A stretch of DNA of 64,000 bases from Rugalucina vietnamica. Its lineage: Eukaryota; Mollusca; Bivalvia; Lucinida; Lucinidae. Shown here piece by piece: positions 10,206 to 20,479 of the stretch. The DNA lies in NCBI GenBank assembly GCA_964017185.1, contig OZ024879.1, forward strand, positions 40,989,883-41,053,882, given 5' to 3'. Position numbers and translations under genes: made by a program. Under the pieces are notes generated by a model. That model was not told the origin of the DNA and ran no database searches. It saw nothing but the letters and a program-made list of their open reading frames with translations. Every line of letters begins with the position of its first letter. The stretch's first letter is position 1.

Positions 10206-10538
10206 GGCGGTTTTTATCGCCCAGATTTGGCAAGTGGTCGAAAATGTTAAATCAAGTACAAATAATATGAAAACTGTTTTATCCATTTTCAATGATTTGT
10301 GTTACATATGTTACATTATGTATGTTTAAATGATTTGTGTTACATATGTTACATAATGTATGTAACATGTATTTTCGGCATTGAAATAAATGCCCTTGAA
10401 CAAACAGAAATAATGTTAGTTGTCTTTGCCAAACCAAGCGGAATGTTGCCAATTCTTGTGGGTCATCATATATTAAGGTTTGCTTGCCGGTCAACATTCA
10501 TTTCAGTCATGTTTAACTGGATGGAATTATCCATAAAT
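10206..10538 (+). repeat. 331-bp direct repeat, copy 2
   Basis: Second copy of the repeat at 9,585-9,915. It sits between the possible upstream exon and the intact MULE exon, so it would be intronic if those exons belong together. Confidence 0.75.
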
Positions 10539-10595
10539 ATTTATTATATGCATGTTTTTAACACGTGTACCGTATAACATGCATAATTGTTTTAG

Positions 10596-10730
10596 GTGCT
10601 CAGCGATCCATGGAAACGACAGGGACAGCTACCCTCCATTCACGCATTCGTAGAGAGAGATTTCCAGAGTCAGCAGTTGCCGCTTGCGTTTGTCATCATG
10701 TCGAGAAAGACGATCGGCGAATACAAAGAG
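10596..10730 (+). CDS. MULE-type transposase domain exon
   Basis: This is a 45-codon, phase 0-0 exon with canonical sites: TGTTTTAG just before 10,596 and GTATAT from 10,731. The translation reads LSDPWKRQGQLPSIHAFVER, then LPLAFVIMSRKTIGEYKEV. That is the hallmark of the MULE transposase domain, where the protein segment around PLAFVxMSxKTxxDY lies between the first and second catalytic acids. MULE transposases cut and paste DNA through an RNase H-like DDE core; many invertebrate copies are multi-exon gene-like relics. This exon is undamaged, but the following pieces at 11.5 and 12.0 kb carry stops, so the gene is probably dead. It may start further upstream. Confidence 0.65.
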
Positions 10731-10937
10731 GTATATAAATGTCATGTTTATATCATAAATGAATTTGTAAGTTTATAAAACTGAAAGCTTAAAGCCAAAA
10801 CTCAGACATTGGAACAACAAAATTCAAACTCCTAATGTTCATTAGCTAATAGTCTAATATGATAATGAAATGTATTGATACAAATCGAAATCGTTTTTCT
10901 ACTGAAATAAAAATATATGCACGTTTCCTTTGCACAT

Positions 10938-11065
10938 CAGGAAAACATGTCCGCGCACTGAATACCCCCTTCTACCCCACTTTTATATAGTAAAACTGAG
11001 GTATGCTGGGGGTATACCTATTTTTGCTCCGGTTCTAACGAGTACCCACAATCTATATTTTGAGC
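10938..11065 (+). repeat. Dispersed repeat, copy 2, with inverted inner segment
   Basis: It matches 1,741-1,873. The final part (11,031-11,065) aligns to copy 1 only as reverse complement (shared phrase GGTTCTAACGAG...CCCACAATCTAT). The GCTC at 11,026 and GAGC at 11,062 bound the flipped block. Confidence 0.65.
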
Positions 11066-11493
11066 AAAAAATAGAAAAAGTTAAAATTTTTTAAATTTTT
11101 CCGTTTTTACAACTTGAGAAAAATCTTTTTATTACATGGTCGCGTTTTCGTTTAGCAGGTGAGGGCAGGTTGAGGGCTTCTTTGTTGATTTCGAAGCAGG
11201 TACTAAGTTGTTTTATGTTTTTGTTTAAAATATATGTTTTTTATGAAAATAAGTACATGTCTTTTTAATGTTCTGATTATGTTTTCCTCGTCAATATGGC
11301 GTAATTATGGCGTGGTTGTGTATTTATTTTATACAAATTGTGTATTTATTTTACACAAATGACGAAAAACAATTAATACTAGCAATAATAGAAAGCTGGT
11401 ACGATCAGAACCAAACTTCCTTGAAAGCCTTATTAAAAATACTACTCAAACATGCTCTGAATAAATTTATATTTATGTACGTTGTTTTACATT

Positions 11494-11756
11494 GTGGCTG
11501 CTTGGCGGGCCCTACGAGACTCCTTTCGGGGAAAGCCGATCAAGGGGTGTGTTGTCCATTTGAACCAGGCAGTGTTGCGACATGCACCGCAGTTCGGGCT
11601 TGCGACAACCTACGAGCAGCGTTAGGGTGTTTAAGATTACGTGAGACAGGTGTTGGCTCTCCGTTCCTGCCAGTGCGCCACATCCCGCCAAGATTCCAGC
11701 ATCTGAAGATGAAGGCCAGCAGTGAACCGCTGAAGTAATTCGTTGACTACATCGAA
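11494..11756 (+). pseudogene. MULE-type transposase, middle part, degenerate
   Basis: The frame from 11,494 gives AAWRALRDSFRGKPIKGCVV, then HLNQAVLRHAPQFGLATTYE. This is the region around the second catalytic acid and the conserved Cys/His (usually DFExAxxxAxxxxFPxxxxxGCxFHxxQ) of MULE transposases. A TAG (about 11,613) and a TAA break it. After a one-base shift near 11,660 the frame continues as FLPVRHIPPRFQHLK...SEPLK, a stop (TAA at 11,736), then FVDYIE, matching the family's LPFLPxxHIPxxFxxL...FVDYIE block. The piece keeps order and strand with the exon at 10.6 kb, so it is the next part of the same gene copy. Confidence 0.65.
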
Positions 11757-11941
11757 TAATATTTTGTTAATTATGGAAAGAATTAATCAATATTATTCTG
11801 TAAATACTACATGCACGTAAACGAAGTCAGTGAGTATAAAAGCAACAACAAAATTATATGCATGCAATATATAGTTGTAGAAATGGTACATTCCTTTTCT
11901 TAATGTTAATATGTTCGTTTATCTTTGTCACAATGGCATTA

Positions 11942-12170
11942 TCGACTGAACAGAAAAGCGGGAATGAGTGGACTGGTCTTCTACCGGCTGGTGCCTCTTC
12001 TGAAGCGGGAAGCAGCATTGGAGAGGCGGCGACCTGCAGCTTGACAACCGGGGCGTGTACCGACGACTAGAAACACGGCACCAAGTATTTGGTGCATGAG
12101 ATCACTACAACAGCTTTCCTGAGGACATTGTCGACACCAACAGAGTCCGAATGATGGGCACAAAGCTAGA
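11942..12170 (+). pseudogene. MULE-type transposase, C-terminal part, degenerate
   Basis: The frame from 11,942 reads RLNRKAGMSGLVFYRLVPLL, then KREAAL, matching the NRxAGxxxxxFYxLVPLLxxEA block after the third catalytic region. A TGA follows, then in another frame VYRRLETRH, GA, stop, DHYN, as in the family's C-terminal RRxTRxLQxxIFxAWDxYN. It holds at least one frameshift and two stops. With the pieces at 10.6 and 11.5 kb it forms one eroded MULE-type gene on the plus strand with introns of several hundred bases. Confidence 0.6.
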
Positions 12171-13241
12171 CTAGCCAAGAGTAGTTATTATGATATTCGA
12201 TATAAACATGTCGAGGATTTAAGAAGAAAAGAAATGCCTCCTCGTAATTTGGCCTGGATTCAAATGGATAAAGCTGTAAGAATATGTTAAAAAGTACAAA
12301 TTAGAATATGTTATAAAGTACAAATTCCCATGGTTTCTAGCTGATAAGTACACTCTATCCATTCGTTACTAAACGCTCTTCTAATATGTTTTGTGAAATG
12401 CGTTCAACTTGAGTAGTACACTGTACGCACCTAACACCTGTCTTATAATCCTGACAGTATATCATCATTAATATTCTTAATTATACACACATCAAATGTT
12501 TTTGTTTACATTTGATATGCCTGAATTGTCTTCCCTTCTGGTAGGTAGAAGTCGATATCATGAAACACTTTATGATGTAGGTTCAATTTGTCGCTTTATC
12601 TTGTAGAATTACACATGCGTAGTGGAGCAGTCTATTGGCGGAAATTTCGAAGATTAGGAGACAAAAATATCAACAACTTTGTTTAAGGAAAATAAATCAC
12701 GACCATGTCAAAATCGGGTATATCACTTCAAGTCATATCCAAATCATTAAAAATTTTCCGAAGCACAGGACCTCTTATACCCATTTTCGAATGAGACCGT
12801 GGTTTTTGTTATTTTTTTTTTCATGACTATATCCTACGAGTATGCTTTTCGGCGGTGCGTTCCTTTACCGGAATGGACCTGATTACCGGAATGGGCTACC
12901 GGAATGGACATTTATATGTGTCCTTGATTATTTTTCAGTTAGTCTTTTAGGACAAATTGTCTAGAATGTACATAGACAGTGTTAAGTTCGAGAATCATGT
13001 AGTTTAAGTACAGTTAAATTGTATTCCGTACGAAGGGGTGGCCTAGGTCAGAATTATCATATAAAATCATTGTTAAAAAGCAATGTTTAAATACATATTA
13101 AAATTCAATTTCAATCCAATTTCACTTTTTAAATTCAATGCGATGAGATATTAAGGAAATAGTGTCAATAAACAAAAGTATTTTAAATCAATTGATTATA
13201 CCAAAATGTAATGGAATTTTTTTCAAAATACTTCTACTTCA
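12171..13241. other. No gene recognised; small repeat inside
   Basis: Mostly AT-rich. Around 12,865-12,905 the phrase ACCGGAATGG occurs three times within 45 bases. No protein family is visible. Confidence 0.45.
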
Positions 13242-13640
13242 TCAAATAAGGATTAGAATAATTACCAAAATGCAATTGAAAAACTGTGAATTAGGCGAAC
13301 AATAAACACAGACCTTCAGTATTGGCGTTTTGCCACCAACCGGACATTGCATTCGGTTCTGGGAAAAAGTAGGATTAACAGATGACGTAGTTGTGTACTT
13401 GTCTACATCAGAAGCATAATGCACATTCAAAATACTGCTATAGGAAATCAAAACAGGCCGAGTTTGCCCGATGCGACTCACGGGACGGATTGGTATCAGG
13501 CCGAGTTGACCCGCTTCTTTATCGATGTTGCCAGTAGCCATATCCTTTGCAGCACCAACAGCTGCCGACGGAACTCTACCTCCCGTGTCAACGTTTCTTC
13601 CATGACAAGCGCCCAGTTCTTAGGAATGTGTACACGCCGA
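13242..13640 (-). other. Unrecognised open frame (minus)
   Basis: From ATG at 13,541 a 99-codon frame is open, and in the same frame the upstream sequence (to about 13,620) reads NVDTGGRVPSAAVGAAKD before the Met. That suggests the Met may be internal to a longer exon. The composition is protein-like (Gly/Ala/Pro mix) for the first 70 residues and hydrophobic at the end. I recognise no domain. It could be a decayed transposon ORF or chance. Confidence 0.25.
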
Positions 13641-13969
13641 CGAACCCCGCTTTCGAACAGAAATAGTATTGTTGCGATCTTTGCCTATTTACATTGAAAT
13701 TAATGCTGCTTTGGAACCTAGAATTTTCGTTTCGTTTGGAATTGTCCCTCATTTGGGACCTGTAGCTACGGATTTGCTGAGTTTACCACCAATGCCCTTT
13801 AATTCACATCAACAAGAAACTTCATTTTAGTTTTCTGATTAAAGAAATTTTGTTGTCAATCATTCTCAGTGATTATTCATGTACCAGAAGAAGACATGGA
13901 CAACCTTTAATTTAACCCTATACCCCCCTAAAGGTTGTTTCACTGGTTGCAGCGGCGGGATCCTCTGTA

Positions 13970-14400
13970 CATGAAAGCTAGCAACAAACGCCATACATGA
14001 TGATGTTCGGAAGGCACGCACTCCACTGCTATCCATAGATTTGACCTGTCCCCCTTTAAGGGCTGAAAACGACAAAAGTGAATATGTACAGAATTTACAG
14101 GGACGGTTAGAAGTAGTTTACAACAGTGCTCAAATACCTATCACTCATCGTGTTAATGTTGTGCCGTATTCGGAAGAAGATTTAGTGTGGCTACAGGAAC
14201 CGACTAAAACAAAAGGCCGGTGCCCAAAACTTCAAACCCGGTGGAAAGGGGCTCTATAAATTGAGAAGAAAAATCTCAGATTTGGTGGTAGAAATTGAAA
14301 GATATCATGATACTTGCTCAAAACCACAAAGAAAAAATGTATAAGTAAACAGACTCAAACCATACAATCAGTTATACAAACTGTGTTAAAGAGATATTAT
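13970..14400 (+). pseudogene. Gypsy integrase C-terminal remnant
   Basis: It contains the end of a Ty3/Gypsy integrase in order, over three frames. First comes TPYMMMFGRHA (core end, TPYxLxFGR), then RAENDKSEYVQNLQGRLEVV (helical linker). Next are LVWLQEP...GRCPKLQTRWKG (the GPY/F-type module, usually GDLVWL...GRxPKLQxxWxGP), KLRRKISDLVVEIER, and finally VNRLKPY (the xVVHVxRLKPY end). Stops after the KG segment and before VNRLKPY show decay. No RT, RNase H or LTR lies nearby, so it is an isolated tail distinct from the Gypsy copy at 53-59 kb. Confidence 0.65.
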
Positions 14401-14614
14401 ATGGAAGACCGAGTACAGACTATTTAAAATAATGTGCAGAAGAATTACTATGGTTGATCAGTATACGCATACGCTGCTTATCTCCATGAGGCTACACTAA
14501 CTTAACTATACGATTTATGGAATCATGCATGGCTTTACACGAACCAAATTATTATTTTGTATTGCCAAACGATAATTGTAATATTTTTCAAAAACTGTAT
14601 TTTGCAGACTCACC

Positions 14615-15447
14615 ATGTATCAGAAAATAAGATCAGAAGTCCACATTCAACACTATAGAGATGCCAGCCATGACCGGGTAATGCGTAGAATGTTTCATCA
14701 AGTGTGTGATGATTGTGAAAGAAGCTTCTCATCCAAATCTTAACTATCCCGGCACAGGAGAGACAGTCATGGACCTCAGGTTCATTGCTATCATTGCGGG
14801 AAAGAGTTCGCCGCACAGTCAAGAAATTTCGCACTGCAACTACACCTAAGAAACCGTGATGCCAAGTACCAAAGGTCAAGACAAATAACAGAAAGGCCGA
14901 AAACCGATCGCAGGTCGGAACAGCAACGTCAGAAACAGGTGTCCAGCACAATAAACAATCCAACAGACATTTGTGAAGGCAAAACAAAACGAACTATATG
15001 TTAACACTTCCAACAATTTATGTGTTAGCACTGCCAACAAAGCAGATGTCAAGCAAGCCGGATGTTAACACTCCAAACAATGTATCTGTTAACGCTTCAA
15101 ACACTCCAGATGTTAACAATGACAACAAGCAAGACGTTTACCTGTCGACAAGCCAGATGATATCCCCTCCAACAGGACATATTTAATTGCACACCCAACA
15201 GGCCAGATGGTAGCACTGCTAGTACTAGTACAGATGTTACCCATCAGATAAAATGGGCCCAAGCTGTCATTCCCAACAGATTCACCCAGGGCCACATCAT
15301 CAACACCGTCTGAGAAATATTCTCCCAGTATGCCAGACTGTGATTCGGAGGCAGAATCAGTGCCAGAATATGTTCCAACCTCTCGTGGAAAAACCAACAA
15401 TGTGGTTTCCGACCAGGTCCGACACAAACCGGCCTGTACAAGCACAG
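14615..15447 (+). pseudogene. C2H2 zinc-finger ORF, broken, cut by a LINE
   Basis: A TTTTGCAG acceptor-like site precedes ATG 14,615. The frame gives a C2H2 finger CDDCERSF...LSRHRRDSH interrupted by TAA at 14,741-14,743. A second Cys-Cys pair CYHCGKEFAAQS and a His-rich continuation follow, then a basic Gln/Arg/Lys tail. Downstream, in shifted frames, are Asn/Thr/Ser-rich imperfect repeats (PDVNTPNNVSVNASNTPDVN, 15,060-15,140) and an acidic Ser stretch ending EYVPTSRG. The last 23 bases of that segment recur at the window start. The ORF is terminated by the 3' end of a LINE at 15,449. Similar fingers accompany transposon ORFs in molluscs, but a host gene is possible. Confidence 0.5.
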
Positions 15448-15448
15448 A

Positions 15449-16614
15449 AAAGATTGTTTGTTTGTTTGTTTGTTGTTTAACGACGCATCAACCCTGATGG
15501 GTCATTAGCGTCTAACAAGGTAAAACGTTAAAATATATTGAACTCGTATTAAAAAGTAACACTAAGTAAGATATAAATGTCGTTGTAAAGAAACGATATA
15601 TGAAATAATAAGATTGGTGATTTAAAAATTATATTTTATAAAACAGATTTACTTGTCTAAGAAATGATAAAATCTTTCCAACGGGTACATCTTTGAACAA
15701 TTCTTTCAAGTTATTAGCTTGAAAACAAGAAATTCGCTCTGCTGCAAAGTCAGTGCATTCTAAAAGAAAGTGTTTAACTGTGAATGGTGTATCACAGCCA
15801 ATGCATTTAGGTTCATCTTCTCGCTTTAATAAGTGGGAATGTGTTATTCTTGTATGACCAATTCGGAGACGAGCAAGAACGATTTCTTCTCGTCTCGAAA
15901 GTTTATGAATTGCTTTTGGTCGTTTAACGATCGGTTCGACTTCCCTCAATTTATCAAACTTCGCTCCGTTCCAGATTGTTTGCCATTTGTCAGAGATGTA
16001 CTCGTTAATAAAAGGTTTAAAATTGACATAAGGAATTTTAAAAACGGTTTCTTCTAGATTTAACGATTCTTTAGCGTTCTTATCAACTTTCTCATTTCCA
16101 TATATACCTATATGACTGGGAACCCAGCAATAGATAATTGTTTTCAATTCCGAGATGGTATGATGTTTTATTAATAGTTTTTGTATTTGAGGGTTTTTGG
16201 ATGATGTATGGTTTAAGGCCTGTAGAACTGACATAGAGTCAGAAAAAATAATAAATTTGTCCTTTAAGTTACTTTCATTTATGAAGTCTAAAGCTAAGTC
16301 TATAGCTTTAGCTTCCGCTGTAAAAATTGAAGAGCCATCAGGTAAACGTAATGTTTTGCAATTGCCGTTTGTAAAAGTAGCACAACCAACTTTGTTTTCT
16401 TCTTTTGAACCATCAGTATAAATACATTGATAGTCAATAAAAATTGAGATTGTAGTTGATGAAAACTTTCTTTTAGAAGGTGTGGATTTGAGTCGGATTT
16501 TTTCCCTGTATGTAGAGTCAAATTAACTTCTGGTTTTCTAATGCACCATGATGGTATTTCTGAAACAAAATGTTCTTCTATTTTATCTTTTTGGATGTTT
16601 GCTGATTCTAAAAA
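15449..16614 (-). mobile_element. 5'-truncated copy C of the I/Nimb-like LINE
   Basis: The minus-strand copy has its 3' end at 15,449 in a (GTTT)n run, i.e. a (CAAA)n tail. It follows the copies at 22.4 and 24.9 kb nearly base for base up to GATTCTAAAA at 16,613, then diverges. It retains only the RNase H region and the C-terminus of ORF2 plus the 3' UTR. Insertion lies inside the zinc-finger ORF. I did not find a clean target-site duplication. Confidence 0.85.
15629..16440 (-). pseudogene. LINE ORF2 RNase H and C-terminal tail (copy C)
   Basis: The main frame (201 codons, 16,234-15,629) covers the second half of RNase H (SDSMSVLQAL, then CWVPSHIGIYGNEKVDKNAK with the late catalytic region). 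It continues to the C-terminal Cys/His motif CIGCDTPFTVKHFLLEC. The upstream RNase H start (SKEENKVGCATF...) lies one frame away because of an extra A near 16,438. The RT domain is missing through 5' truncation. Reverse transcription initiated here presumably aborted early, the usual fate of LINE copies. Confidence 0.8.
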
Positions 16615-17192
16615 TTTTATACATTTATACAAACTTTAGTTCCCGCTCCACATGAAGTTTGGCATTGATTGGACCTAGAGTTTCAGGGGAAAAGAACTTC
16701 GAACGACGACGGCGACGGAGCATGGCCATCCTATAAGCTCACCTTTAAGCTAAAAATCCGTGTTAGAATCCTTCCTTAACTCAAATGGACACGGCAGGGT
16801 TGTTTTACACAGTGGCATTTGGAAAGTGCATTGATGTAAAGGATGTGAACGTGATTTATATTGGACCCTCCAATAGTTTAAGGGACTATCTTCAGAAGGG
16901 TAATAGAGTTGTAGAGACGGCCAGAAAAGGATACCCTGTTGATCATTACCATGCCCGCATGCAACATCCAATGTGAACAGCGATATGAAGATATATAAGA
17001 TGGTGATAGGGTTGAATATGTGTCGAAAACAAGAGAAAAGCATTAACGGTATCTTGTGCATCTCATCTTCGGATTATCAGATAATCAAAGGATAACACCG
17101 TCGGAGTCTCTAGGCTTCAATATCTACCGAAATCAACTACGGCTACAATTTCTTTGATGTGGACATTTTATTACGATCTCTTTGTCTGAAAA
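16615..17192. other. No recognised gene; unknown ORF 16,785-16,976
   Basis: A 63-codon plus-strand frame from ATG 16,785 (phrases IYIGPSNSLRDYL, YPVDHYHARMQHP) has protein-like composition but no family I recognise. The first 100 bases resemble the dispersed repeats of 36-38 kb (CTCCACATGAAGTTTGGC...TTGATTGG). Confidence 0.35.
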
Positions 17193-17250
17193 ATATAACA
17201 AGAGGACCAATGGTCCTTTAAACGCTCACCTGAGACCTGAGATATATTCT
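17193..17250 (-). repeat. End of palindrome-tipped dispersed repeat
   Basis: AACAAGAGGACCAATGGTCC followed by CGCTCACCTGAG is the reverse complement of the end seen at 46,797-46,830 (CAGGTGAGCG, then AGGACCATTGGTCCTCT). The tip AGGACCAATGGTCCT is a near-perfect palindrome. Only the terminus is present, directly upstream of the Penelope fragment. Confidence 0.55.
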
Positions 17251-17294
17251 TATAAACTTGTTTGACTACAATGGTAATATGGCTGTATATAACC

Positions 17295-18325
17295 CCTGGG
17301 CAGGGTATCCAAGAATTTCATAGAAAGTATGTCTTGGTTCCGGCAGATAAAGCCGCAAACAATGTTGTTGTCGTTTGTAGGCTTCACTACGTTAACACCT
17401 TAAAACAGGAGCTTGATGGTACCAGGGCTTATCTGGAGACAGATACTGATGAGGTGTCTGTAGTTAATGCCCACTTAAACGATTTACCTGTTAAGTTTTC
17501 TGTTTGTGTCAATGAAGGCCAAGACAAACTTCCTACGATGTATTGGTACCTAAGCTTCACAAAAGACCATACAAAGCTAGATTTATTGCAAATTCTAGCT
17601 CTTGTACTACCACTGAACTTTCTAAATTATTAACTTCCTGTCTAACTGCTATCAAATCTCATTATATAAGATACTGTGAGACAGTGTATGAAACTTCAAA
17701 TAAAAATTGGTTTTGGTCAATTAAAAATTCTGGTGAGGTGCTCAGTAAATTGAAGTGTAGAGGGTTCCGTGCGACAAGCTTGTCCACATATGATTTTTCT
17801 ACTCTGTATACAACATTACCACATAATCTAATAAAAGAAAAACTTCTGGATTTGATAGAGTGGACCTTCAAAAGAGCATTAAAAACTATGCTTCACTTTA
17901 TTTGGCATGTAATGACAGAAAGGCTTTTTTCACTTCCTCTGACCAAAGTCGGTATACACTTTGGTCATGACAGAATGTATGCGACGCCTTATCCTATCTC
18001 CTTGATAATATTTATATTAGATTTGGGACCAAGTTATACAGACAAATTGTTGGAATTCCGATGGGTACAAATTGCGCACCTCTCGTAGCTGATTTATTTT
18101 TATACTGCTACGAAAGAGATTTCATGGATTCTCTTAACCATGATAATCAAGCTGATGTTATCGAGGCTTTTAATTCCACATCTAGGTACCTCGATGACCT
18201 TTTGAACATTGACAACCCTTATTTTGAAGGTATGGTCAATCAAATTTATCCACCTGAACTTCAGTTGAACAAAGCCAATATCACAGATACTGAAGCCCCC
18301 TTTTTAGATCTACATCTTTTTGTTG
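17295..18325 (+). pseudogene. Penelope-like element reverse transcriptase, broken
   Basis: Segments of a Penelope-like ORF lie in order over shifted frames. They are FHRKYVLVPADKAANNVVVV (about 17,308-17,370), LPTMYW then VPKLHKRPYKARFIA (PKxHK motif, RT1-2), LSTYDFSTLYTTLPHNLIKE (palm motif A region), an eroded stretch at 17,870-18,050, and MGTNCAPLVADLFLYCYERD (motif B). Last come RYLDDLLNID (catalytic DD of motif C, about 18,184-18,215) and EAPFLDLHL (motif D). PLE reverse transcriptases prime at exposed ends. No GIY-YIG domain follows, because the piece ends at 18,325 where BEL/Pao sequence begins. Frameshifts lie near 17,560, 17,870 and 18,050. Confidence 0.75.
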
Positions 18326-20255
18326 CTATGTGCTGCCGTTCTAGCGACGCAAGTGTATGAAATTATCTGTGAACAGTTAAGCTCATTCTTTGAGGCGGTC
18401 TATTTTTACAGATAGTAAGGTTGTATTAGGATACATTCAGAATCAAACTAGAAGGTTTTATACATATGTTAGTAATAGAGTAGCCAAGATACATAGAGTG
18501 TCTAATCCAAGTCAGTGGTCATATGTCCGTACAGAGGAAAACCCATCTGATTGTGCTACCATACCCAGTGGGTTTCAGGACTTTCTGGACAGTACCTGGT
18601 TATGTGGACCAAGTGATGCTCAGTTAACGAAGAGTGATATGTCGGATACATTCCCCTTAGTTGCGCCAGACGACGATGTCGAAATACGCCCTCAAGTTAA
18701 CACTTTAAGTACTAGTGTCAAACATAAGGCTTCCCTTGGTTCTCATCGTTTCGAGAGATTTTCATCATGGGGTAGACTTATCAGTGCCATTGAAATCTTG
18801 TTGCATATTTCTCAGACTTTTAAATGTGGACCTGCGTGTAGTGGTTGGCATATGTGTAGGGAGTCAAAGACTATCTCAAATAAGCTGAATGCTGAACATT
18901 TACTCATACAGTCTAGGCTGAAGTATTTCAGGAAGAAACATCTCTGGAGCAGTCTAAATGTGTGTCAAAGAGAAGTCCTTTAGTTAAGCTAAGCCCATTT
19001 TTAGATGATCATAGAATTCTAAGAGTAGGAGGCTGCTTGAAATGTGCAAGTATCCCTTCACAAGAAAAACACCCTATTATTATTCCTAAGAACAGTCACA
19101 TTGCGGTGTTAATCATTCGTCATTGTCATGAAATGATCCAGCATCAGGGACATTACCTTACAGAGGGTGCGATTCGTTCTTCTGGATTGTTGGCGGTATA
19201 CGCATGATTTCAGCTATCCTACATAGATGTGTGAAGTGTCGCAAATTACGGGGGGTGTTGTTGTTCAGAAGATGTCAGACTTACCTGATGACCGTCTTCA
19301 ACCTACACCGCCATTCACTTACATAGGAGTCGACACTTTCGGTCCGTGGGACATCATTACCCATCGTACCAGAGGAGGGCAAGCCAACAGCAAAAGATGG
19401 GCTCTTCTGTTCACTTGTTTGACGACAAGAGCTGTCCACATAGAAGTGATTGAGTCACTTGGCTCCGCTTCTTTCATAAATGCATTCTGAAGATTTACTG
19501 CAATTCGCGGTGAAGTTAGAGTGATTCGCTCTGATGAGGGTACTAACTTCGTTGGTGCTACAGATTATTTGGGTATTGAGGCTGTGAAAGTTCAAAGTGA
19601 GCCTCTTAGTACATACTTACACAGTAAAGGGGTTACTTGGATCTTTAATCCTCCACATTCATCACACATGGGTGGGGTATGGGAACGCATGATAGGCATT
19701 ACCAGAAGGATTTTAGATTCCATGTTGTTAGATATTATATATCTAAGCACCTTACGCATGAAGTTTTATCTACCTTAATGGCAGAGGTGAGCGCAGTCAT
19801 CAATGCGCATCCTCTGGTACCTGTATCTAATGATCAAGATTGTCCTGATATTCTGAGTCCAGCAATGTTATTGACTCAGAAGCTCAGTAGTCCTGTCCAT
19901 TATGAGTACAATCCTGTTGACCCTAGGATTCAATGGAAGTATGTTCAGTCCCTTGCAGACACCTTTTGGAAACGCTGGCGTTCAGAGTTTCTAACAACAT
20001 TGCAAAAAGAGACGCGCAAAAAGAGACGCAAATGGCAATCTGAATTATAATATCTTAAACCAGGTGATGCTGTATTGCTAAGAGATAAGGAGGTTCATCG
20101 CAATTTCTGGCCCTTAGCTGTGGTTGAGAGGGTTTTTGAGAGTAAAGATGGAAAGGTTCGAAAGGTCGAGGTGAGAGTTTTTCAGAATGATAAACAGAAA
20201 ACCTTTTCTCGTCCTATTTCAGAGCTAATTTTCCTCTTATCTGAAGAACAGTGAT
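18325..20255 (+). pseudogene. BEL/Pao pol, RNase H to integrase, broken
   Basis: Starting at 18,325 (AAVLATQVYEIICEQL), the RNase H-like region FTDSKVVLGYIQNQTRRFYT follows, then the BEL-specific linker. After a frame change comes the integrase: KHPIIIPKNSHIAVLIIRHC and HQGHYLTEGAIRSSG (HHCC start) and a CVKCRKLRG block out of frame. Next are YIGVDTFGPW (first catalytic Asp), VIRSDEGTNFVGA (second Asp, DEGTNF), and FNPPHSSHMGGVWERMIG with the catalytic Glu. The C-terminal WKRWRSEFLTTLQ and GDAVLLRD...WPLAVVERVF match the DUF5641-type end of Pao. Stops or shifts occur near 18,983, 19,205, 19,488, 19,720 and 20,048. The gag, protease and RT are missing. Confidence 0.8.
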
Positions 20256-20470
20256 GGTTACTGTTAACTTGCATAGTTTGAAAGTATGCATTATGTATAT
20301 ATTTCAAGTACAGCTAGTTTCACTTGAGCAGTCATTTTTTTTTTTTTTTTTTTTTTGAAATTTTCAAGTACAGCTAGTTTCATTTGAGCATTCTTTAAGT
20401 ATGACCAGTTTCATTTGTACTAGCATTGAGACTGAAAATTTATTATTTTTGTAGTGACATTAATATGTCA
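20256..20470 (+). repeat. Short imperfect repeats and T-run before BEL LTR
   Basis: TTTCAAGTACAGCTAGTTTC occurs at 20,302 and 20,363, with a looser third copy (AAGTATGACCAGTTTCATTTG) at 20,398. A run of 22 T (20,335-20,356) lies between the first two. This is the untranslated region between the BEL pol stop and the polypurine tract. Confidence 0.6.
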
Positions 20471-20479
20471 GGTGGGGAG
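20469..20479 (+). promoter_or_regulatory. Polypurine tract of BEL element
   Basis: AGGTGGGGAG stands immediately before the LTR start TGTACTGTCG, as expected for the plus-strand primer site of an LTR retrotransposon. Confidence 0.6.

Noticed and set aside
15833-16057. 74-codon plus-strand ORF, repeated at 22,745-22,969 and 25,309-25,533
   Set aside because: It is the exact antisense of the LINE RNase H/C-terminal coding region in three copies. Its recurrence comes from the LINE, not from an independent gene.
16785-16976. Small gene upstream of the Penelope fragment
   Set aside because: No start context, splice sites or family match; kept only as an unknown ORF in the region note.
20335-20356. 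T-run as a poly(A) tail of a minus-strand retrocopy
   Set aside because: It lies between repeats in the BEL untranslated region and no coding sequence or duplication accompanies it.
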